10,273 nt of DNA from Bacteroidales bacterium (GTDB lineage: Bacteria; Bacteroidota; Bacteroidia; Bacteroidales; UBA10428): contig DAOUOU010000091.1 of the NCBI GenBank assembly GCA_030626465.1, positions 1 through 10,273 of the forward strand. Direction: 5' to 3'. Shown here piece by piece: positions 6,200 through 10,273 of the stretch (the first letter of the stretch is position 1; every line of letters starts with the position of its first letter). Below the pieces are notes generated by a model. The model ran no database searches, had not been told where the DNA came from, and saw nothing but the letters and a program-made list of their open reading frames with translations. The position numbers were made by a program, and so were the translations under genes.

Positions 6200-6220
6200 A
6201 GTAAAATATTTATTTTACTA
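6199..6220. repeat. AT-rich palindrome, 10-bp arms
   Basis: TAGTAAAATA (6199-6208) and TATTTTACTA (6211-6220) are perfect inverted repeats separated by TT. The palindrome touches the ATG of the DUF255 remnant and lies about 50 bases after the stop of the DUF2809 gene on the same strand. It may be an operator left over from the remnant's promoter, or a weak terminator; there is no T tract. Confidence 0.5.
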
Positions 6221-6268
6221 ACATAAGATATTGAATTTTGTTTTGAAAAGAAGAAAACGGCAAGTATC

Positions 6269-6682
6269 CTAAATCCTTCTTATTTTCACTACTATGACGA
6301 CAGCAATTACCGAACCCAGAAGGTAATAAGCAAAATCGCTCCAGCTGAAGGAATTGCCGATCAATGAACGCCCGATAAATGTTGATCTGATGGCTGATAA
6401 GAAAGACGAAGAATAAAGTTGAAGAAACTCTAAAGCACATGTTATTATCAAAACCAAAGAAACAAGCAGCAAATAATTCTTACGAACAAATATCAGAACA
6501 ACCAGAAGACTCCAGAAAACAACATACAATGTCCCTGCAATTTTATCTGATAATAGGCTGCTAAAGGGACCATCGTATAGTTTCGTTGCTAATCCTAAGG
6601 GAATAAGGAGAATAAGCAAAAAGGAAAGTACAATTCGTTTTCTTTTTATGCTATCAGCTTCCTGCAATTTTCTTATTTTCAA
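6269..6682 (-). CDS. DUF2809 family integral membrane protein
   Basis: A 137-residue protein with four likely membrane segments: 'IVLSFLLILLIPLGLATKL', 'IAGTLYVVFWSLLVVLIFV', 'YLLLVSLVLIITCALEFLQL' and 'FAYYLLGSVIAVVIVV'. The DUF2809 pattern is visible: G-L-x-x-K/R near helix 1, 'LEFLQLY' at the end of helix 3, then 'RSTFIGRSLIGNSFSWSDFAYYLLG', matching R-x-T..G..lG..FsW.D...Y..G. Family function is unknown. The frame begins at a TTG directly preceded by an in-frame TAA, and no ATG occurs before the first helix, so either TTG is the start or the first few residues are wrong. An unrelated ATG in another frame lies just upstream. Nothing in the neighbourhood suggests a partner. Confidence 0.8.
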   Translation of the reverse strand: MKIRKLQEADSIKRKRIVLSFLLILLIPLGLATKLYDGPFSSLLSDKIAGTLYVVFWSLLVVLIFVRKNYLLLVSLVLIITCALEFLQLYSSSFLSAIRSTFIGRSLIGNSFSWSDFAYYLLGSVIAVVIVVKIRRI

Positions 6683-6741
6683 TTAGGGACCAGAAGTAAA
6701 CCATTATCGAGGCTGTAAATATACATCAGATTGTAAAAATT

Positions 6742-6757
6742 ACCAGTAACCAGTAAC
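6742..6757. repeat. Short tandem repeat, 7-base unit
   Basis: ACCAGTA occurs twice in direct succession, followed by a third ACC. It lies in the same gene-free gap as the octamer array and may be part of the same kind of simple sequence. Confidence 0.6.
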
Positions 6758-6779
6758 CTTGAATCCAATAACCCAACTT

Positions 6780-6875
6780 CATTTAATCAGTTCACCAGTT
6801 CATCAATTCACCAATTCTTCACTTCATCAATTCTTCAGTTAAACAATTACACAGTTACACGCTTACACATTGTAT
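6780..6875. repeat. Degenerate 8-base tandem array
   Basis: Counting in strict steps of eight from 6780, nearly every unit begins with CA: CATTTAAT, CAGTTCAC, CAGTTCAT, CAATTCAC, CAATTCTT, CACTTCAT, CAATTCTT, CAGTTAAA, CAATTACA, CAGTTACA, CGCTTACA, CATTGTAT. The consensus is about CA(A/G)TT(C/A)A(C/T). No unit is lost or gained across ~96 bases, so the phase is kept although units differ. There are no spacers and no open frame. It fills the gap between the DUF2809 gene and the nitroreductase and ends about 48 bases before the nitroreductase ATG. Function is unknown. Confidence 0.8.
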
Positions 6876-6922
6876 TTCTTTAACAATAGTTAACTTACAG
6901 TGTTTATAAATAAAAAGTTCTT

Positions 6923-7495
6923 ATGATAAATGACTTGATATTAAAACGAAGAAGTACTGTTTTATTTTCTTCCGAACCCATTCCTAAGAAAACAATTCTG
7001 CATTTGTTCGAAGCAGCAAGATGGGCACCTTCCAGCTTAAACCAACAACCATGGCGCTTTGTTTACGCTTTAAAAGGAGATTCGTTTTATAGAAATTTAC
7101 TTGCCTGCCTCTATGAAAAAAATCAGGAATGGGCCAGGAATGCACCAATGCTTCTGATGACAATAGCTCAATCTGTTTCTGATTACAAGGATCGTCCGAA
7201 TATCTATGCATGGCATGATACAGGTATGGCGTATGCGAACATGGTTTTTCAGGCGACGAGTGAGGGATTGTTTGTGCACCCAATGGGAGGTTTTGATATT
7301 GAGGAGGCAAGGAGAGTAATTGAAATCCCCGATCGTTATGAGCCGGTTGCTTTTGCAGCAGTAGGCTATACCTCTGATTCGAATAATTTTAGTCCGGATC
7401 TGTTAAGTAGAGAGAACAGCGAGAGGAAACGCAAACCTGTCGAAGAGATACTTTATCATGGCTTATTCGGCAATACGTCTGTTCTAAGTGATTGA
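6923..7495 (+). CDS. Nitroreductase family FMN oxidoreductase
   Basis: A 190-residue flavoprotein of the NAD(P)H-dependent nitroreductase fold, which works as a dimer with FMN at the interface. Visible features are 'KRRSTVLFSSEPIPK' (8-22; R-R-S contacts FMN phosphate), 'EAARWAPSSLNQQPWRFVY' (30-48; a flavin-binding block), 'HDTGMAYANMVFQATSEGL' (central helix), 'VHPMGGFD' (flavin loop) and the C-terminal 'RKRKPVEEILYHG'. The physiological substrate cannot be read from sequence; family members reduce nitro compounds, quinones or enals. The ATG start gives a standard N-terminus. A weak promoter-like pair (TTG at 6870-6872, TAACTTAC at 6891-6898) lies upstream. It converges on the hexosaminidase gene with 29 bases between the stops and no obvious terminator. 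Confidence 0.92.
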   Translation: MINDLILKRRSTVLFSSEPIPKKTILHLFEAARWAPSSLNQQPWRFVYALKGDSFYRNLLACLYEKNQEWARNAPMLLMTIAQSVSDYKDRPNIYAWHDTGMAYANMVFQATSEGLFVHPMGGFDIEEARRVIEIPDRYEPVAFAAVGYTSDSNNFSPDLLSRENSERKRKPVEEILYHGLFGNTSVLSD

Positions 7496-7524
7496 AAGAT
7501 TATCTGCAATTACTGGAGTCACGC

Positions 7525-9138
7525 TCATTTATTGAATGCATGCTTCGCGTAATTGATGTTGTTGTCAACAAGATAAACCTCAAGTAATCTGATACGATCA
7601 ATGAAATCAATATATTCCTTTTGCTCCGGTGGTGTCCATTGAATTTCGGACATGGCAAATATTCTAGGAAAGACCATGTATTGAACTTTTTCAGGTGTTT
7701 TCATGTATTCGGTCCATACATTTCCTTGTACTCCAAGGATGAATTGTTGTTCTTCTGTTGATAGTTCTTCAGGAATCGGCTCATACGAATACACACTATC
7801 TAATGGTAAATATCCTCCAATCGCAAGAGGTTCATTTGAGTTTTCACTCTGGTAATAATCGAAATAACAATGATCTGTAGGAGTCATAACAACAAAATGT
7901 CCTTTTTTTGCAGCCTCAATTCCTCCTTCTGTTCCACGCCATGACATCACCGCAGCCGTCGAAGCAACACCACCTTCTAAAATCTCATCCCAGCCAATAA
8001 TGCTCCTTCCTTTTTTTTGCAGGTGTTTTTCAATCCGTCCTATGAAATAACCCTGCAATTCTGATTCGTCAGCAATTCCCATTTTTCGCATTTTACTCTG
8101 AACCGATTCTGAAGCTTTCCACTGATCTTTAAGAGCTTCATCACCACCAATGTGTATGTAATGAGATGGAAACAACTCCACAATTTCATCAAGAACGTTC
8201 TGTAAGAACTGAAAAGTGTTTTCTTCTACATTATAAATATATGGGGAGATTCCCCAAAATGTACGAACAGAAACCGAATCGTTCGTACAACCCAGTTCGG
8301 GATAGGAAGCAATGGCAGCCTGTGAATGCCCTGGAATTTCAATTTCCGGAACAATAGTAATAAAGCGTTCTTCCGCATAAGCAACAATATCTCGAATATC
8401 TTCCTGGGTATAATAGCCTCCATAAGTTACTCCATCAAATTGTCTGGGTTCATCACTATAATGTCCTGCAAGTGTTTCACTGCGGTATGCTCCAATCTCC
8501 GTAAGTTTTGGATATTGTTTTATTTCAATTCTCCATCCCTGATCATCAACGAGGTGCCAGTGGAATACATTCATCTTTAGAAAGGCAAGGTAATCGATAT
8601 ATTCTTTAATGAATTCAACAGGCATAAAATGCCTTGACACGTCCAGATGCATCCCCCGCCAGGAAAATCTCGGATAATCTTGAATTCTCATACATGGAAT
8701 AATCAGCCTTTTTTCAGGCGATTGTAAAAAAAGCTGTCTTAGTGATTGAATCCCGTAAAACAAGCCTGCGGGGGAAGAACCAGCTATAAAAATGCTATCA
8801 GGTGTAATCTCTAACAAATACTCCTCAGGAAGGAGATCAGCTGATTCATCAAGATCGAGCAGAATGCTCTTGCCTATTATCTTATCGTTCGGATTTTTCC
8901 CAACAGATACTTTTATATCTCCATGATCACGCAAGTATTTTTTCAGAAAGTTAGCTAAGTCTCCTGAAACATGAGAATCGTAAATCAGATGGATGTTATC
9001 TTTTACTTCAAATGATCCTTCTGAATATTCAATGTATACAGGTAAAGGAATAATGGCAGAAGAGGCAACAGGTGTTTTTTTATTCATACAACCCGTAAAG
9101 AGTAAAAGAAATAGTGCAGCATAAATAAAACATCTCAT
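7525..9138 (-). CDS. GH20 beta-N-acetylhexosaminidase, lipoprotein
   Basis: Releases terminal GlcNAc or GalNAc from glycans by substrate-assisted catalysis. The 537-residue protein starts with a lipoprotein signal ('LLLFTGC', lipidated C17), so it is anchored to a membrane, probably the outer membrane. Residues ~28-150 are the GH20b-like N-terminal domain. The TIM barrel starts at 'FSWRGMHLDVSRHFMP' (158-173), in which R161 contacts sugar. It includes 'MNVFHWHLVDDQGWRIEI', 'EIEIPGHS' (H271), the catalytic pair D333-E334 in 'HIGGDEALKDQW' (the Asp polarises the acetamido group, the Glu is the acid/base), and binding-site tryptophans W400 ('AVMSWRG') and W475 ('GNVWTEYM'). It stops soon after the barrel with no extra carbohydrate-binding module. 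No SusC/SusD pair or regulator lies nearby, so it is a lone enzyme, perhaps for cell-wall or host/algal glycans. Confidence 0.96.
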   Translation of the reverse strand: MRCFIYAALFLLLFTGCMNKKTPVASSAIIPLPVYIEYSEGSFEVKDNIHLIYDSHVSGDLANFLKKYLRDHGDIKVSVGKNPNDKIIGKSILLDLDESADLLPEEYLLEITPDSIFIAGSSPAGLFYGIQSLRQLFLQSPEKRLIIPCMRIQDYPRFSWRGMHLDVSRHFMPVEFIKEYIDYLAFLKMNVFHWHLVDDQGWRIEIKQYPKLTEIGAYRSETLAGHYSDEPRQFDGVTYGGYYTQEDIRDIVAYAEERFITIVPEIEIPGHSQAAIASYPELGCTNDSVSVRTFWGISPYIYNVEENTFQFLQNVLDEIVELFPSHYIHIGGDEALKDQWKASESVQSKMRKMGIADESELQGYFIGRIEKHLQKKGRSIIGWDEILEGGVASTAAVMSWRGTEGGIEAAKKGHFVVMTPTDHCYFDYYQSENSNEPLAIGGYLPLDSVYSYEPIPEELSTEEQQFILGVQGNVWTEYMKTPEKVQYMVFPRIFAMSEIQWTPPEQKEYIDFIDRIRLLEVYLVDNNINYAKHAFNK

Positions 9139-9164
9139 ATACTTTCAAAATTGATTAAGTATGA

Positions 9165-9172
9165 TAAAGATA
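9165..9172 (-). promoter_or_regulatory. Possible -7 box for the hexosaminidase gene
   Basis: On the minus strand this reads TATCTTTA, one base off TAnnTTTG, 26 bases before the ATG at 9138. It lies between the DUF427 remnant and the gene. No clear -33 element is seen. Confidence 0.3.
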
Positions 9173-9181
9173 TACATTCAA

Positions 9182-9319
9182 TTATACATTCGTATACTCC
9201 TGGAGTTGATTTCTAATCAACAATATTGGTAATGCATCATCGGTTGGCTCGGGATAGTACCAGGCACTGTCTTTGTTTGTTTGGCCATCAACATGAATGT
9301 CGTAGTAGGAAGCAATACA
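9182..9319 (-). pseudogene. Remnant of a DUF427 gene directly after the egtD stop
   Basis: In the same frame as egtD and starting with the codon after its TAA, the minus strand encodes 45 codons up to a TAA at 9182. The first ~29 read 'CIASYYDIHVDG', 'QTNKDSAWYYPEP', 'TDDA', closely matching the second half of DUF427 domains (C-x-W-K-G-x-A-S-Y-Y-x-I-x-V-D-G, then N-x-D-A-A-W-Y-Y-P-x-P). The W-K-G-T block is missing after the Cys, there is no start codon, and the domain's first half is absent. After 'TDDA' the expected I-K-x-x-V-A-F-W-x-G-V ending is not in frame; 'ITNIVD' in another frame followed by 'TPGV' may be its decayed form. This is a gene relic left by deletion and frameshift. The match is from memory of the family pattern, but it is long and specific. 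Confidence 0.7.
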
Positions 9320-10231
9320 TTAATTTGTTAATCTCCATAATGAATTTACGTAATATTGCCTGCTGTCGAAGAAATTTTGTTCCACTTTAAAACTACTTGC
9401 TTCTGCAAGTTTTCTTATAAGTTCTATACTATATTTTTGGGACATCTCAGTGTATATGGCTTCCCATTTTTTAAAATAGTATGATTCATCAAGAGCCGGA
9501 ATAAATATTGCTTGTTCTGTTTTACTGATGATATAACTTTTTGCTGCTGCTTCGAGTGGATCATATACCGGATAATGTTCAAAATTTTCTATCCTGAAAT
9601 TAGCTTCCAGCTCTCTGTTCAAGCGTTCCAGCAGATTGAGATTGAATGTTTGAGTAAATCCATGTGGGTCGTCATAAGCTTTCATTATGATCGAAGGATC
9701 CTTCTTCAGATCAAATCCAATAAATAATTGATCTCCTGAATTCATCACAGCAGCAAGTTGCCTAAAAAACTCAACACTTTCATGAATGGTGAAGTTGCCA
9801 ATGTTCGATCCAAGAAACAGGATTATTTTTGGGTTCTGATCATAACGATTAATCTCTTCCATCATCTCAAAATAGTCACCGATTTTTTCTTCAATGAGTA
9901 GTTGAGGGAATTCTGATTTCATTGTTCCCGAAAGGTTTTGAACAGAGTTTGCCGAAATATCTATGGGTATGTATTTGAATTGGACTTTATTCTGTAGCAG
10001 ATACCTGATGAGTACCCTAGTTTTCAAACCGTCGCCTGCTCCTAATTCAATAATATCAAATATACACTGCTCGTCACAGAATTTCTCAGCAATGCTCTTT
10101 TTATGCAAGGAAAAGATTTCATATTCGCAATTTGACAGATAATATTCAGGCATTCTCATGATATGTTGAAAGATCTGACTTCCCTTATCATCATAAAAAT
10201 ACTTTGAAGGCAAGTATTTTGGAGATGATGA
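9320..10231 (-). CDS. egtD: L-histidine N-alpha-methyltransferase, 5' truncated
   Basis: Trimethylates L-histidine with SAM to hercynine, the first step of ergothioneine synthesis. Counting from Met/Leu at the TTG at 10213, the landmarks are 'PSKYFYDDKGSQIF' (2-15), SAM motif 'IELGAGDGLKT' (55-65), 'LFLGSNIGNF' (132-141), 'AYDDPHGFTQTFNLNLLERLN' (179-199) and 'TEMSQKYS' (255-262). N140, Y180, E256 and S258 lie a constant 26 residues before N166, Y206, E282 and S284 of the Mycobacterium enzyme as I recall it, supporting histidine specificity. The TTG is not a true start: the frame continues upstream as 'SSSPKY', which fits the family's 'sPK-L-PSKYFYDD' sequence, before hitting sequence from the inverted repeat and an in-frame TGA at 10238. 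Roughly 20-25 N-terminal residues are missing. The C-terminus is complete. egtB, which sits beside egtD in many genomes, would lie beyond the edge. Confidence 0.9.
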   Translation of the reverse strand, partial: SSSPKYLPSKYFYDDKGSQIFQHIMRMPEYYLSNCEYEIFSLHKKSIAEKFCDEQCIFDIIELGAGDGLKTRVLIRYLLQNKVQFKYIPIDISANSVQNLSGTMKSEFPQLLIEEKIGDYFEMMEEINRYDQNPKIILFLGSNIGNFTIHESVEFFRQLAAVMNSGDQLFIGFDLKKDPSIIMKAYDDPHGFTQTFNLNLLERLNRELEANFRIENFEHYPVYDPLEAAAKSYIISKTEQAIFIPALDESYYFKKWEAIYTEMSQKYSIELIRKLAEASSFKVEQNFFDSRQYYVNSLWRLTN

Positions 10232-10273
10232 GGGAAGTCAGATCTTTCAACATATCATGAGAATGCCTGAATA
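10143..10273. repeat. 62-bp inverted repeat ending at the window edge
   Basis: Bases 10212-10273 are the reverse complement of 10143-10204 with four mismatches (10221, 10222, 10223 and 10230) and a 7-base turn (10205-10211). The outer 43 bases (10231-10273) are identical, and the repeat runs to the last base, so its full length is unknown. The repeated sequence is egtD coding sequence. This is most likely a fold-back chimera or an assembly error at a contig end; a real inverted duplication is possible. Confidence 0.92.

Noticed and set aside
6035..6226. Plus-strand open frame of 63 codons after the DUF2721 gene
   Set aside because: It is the antisense of the DUF255 relic and overlaps the DUF2721 stop; its product has no recognisable features.
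6780..6875. Octamer array considered as a CRISPR or attachment site
   Set aside because: Units are 8 bases without spacers, there are no cas genes, and no integrase or tRNA is nearby.
6984..7310. Minus-strand open frames inside the nitroreductase gene
   Set aside because: The plus-strand nitroreductase has clear family motifs across the same bases; the antisense products do not.
7496..7524. Gap between convergent nitroreductase and hexosaminidase stops searched for a bidirectional terminator
   Set aside because: Only a 3-bp GAG/CTC pairing is visible and there is no T tract.

Overview
This is an AT-rich stretch of chromosome from a member of the Bacteroidota, most likely the Bacteroidales side of the phylum. 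The evidence is the RlmN sequence, which reads like Bacteroidales orthologues; a GldM-like secreted protein; a lipoprotein GH20 hexosaminidase; short leaders with weak Shine-Dalgarno signals; and several TAnnTTTG -7 boxes. There is no transposase, integrase, phage gene, tRNA, rRNA or CRISPR array. I see mostly ordinary chromosomal genes, and I did not find a coherent new system.

Layout, left to right. A 5'-truncated gene for a protein with a helical N-terminal part and a SPOR-like C-terminal domain (+) converges, with a 7-base overlap, on a small secreted protein resembling the GldM/PorM periplasmic repeats (-). That gene follows rlmN (-) by about 70 bases from the preferred start. Upstream on the same strand, behind its own terminator, lies a gene for a secreted low-complexity protein with a C-terminal OB-fold-like domain (-). 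Next come metA (+), which carries the glutamate typical of homoserine O-acetyltransferases and has a good terminator; a stand-alone response-regulator receiver protein (+); a DUF2721 membrane protein (+); a broken DUF255 (YyaL-type) lipoprotein start (-); a DUF2809 membrane protein (-); a nitroreductase (+); a GH20 beta-N-acetylhexosaminidase lipoprotein (-); a broken DUF427 fragment (-); and egtD, histidine N-alpha-methyltransferase (-), cut off at the right edge.

Most genes look like independent housekeeping or metabolic units: ribosome modification (RlmN), methionine entry (MetA), flavin-dependent reduction (nitroreductase), amino-sugar release at the cell surface (GH20) and ergothioneine synthesis (EgtD). 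Only rlmN and the GldM-like gene look like a possible two-gene transcription unit.

The points most worth a second look are two gene remnants, an intergenic array of degenerate 8-base units before the nitroreductase, several inverted repeats at gene borders, and the right end of the window. There, 62 bases of egtD are repeated in inverted orientation after a 7-base turn. That looks like a fold-back chimera at a contig end, although a real inverted duplication is not excluded.

No stretch longer than about 300 bases lacks a gene or remnant. The largest gap (6683-6922) holds the octamer array.
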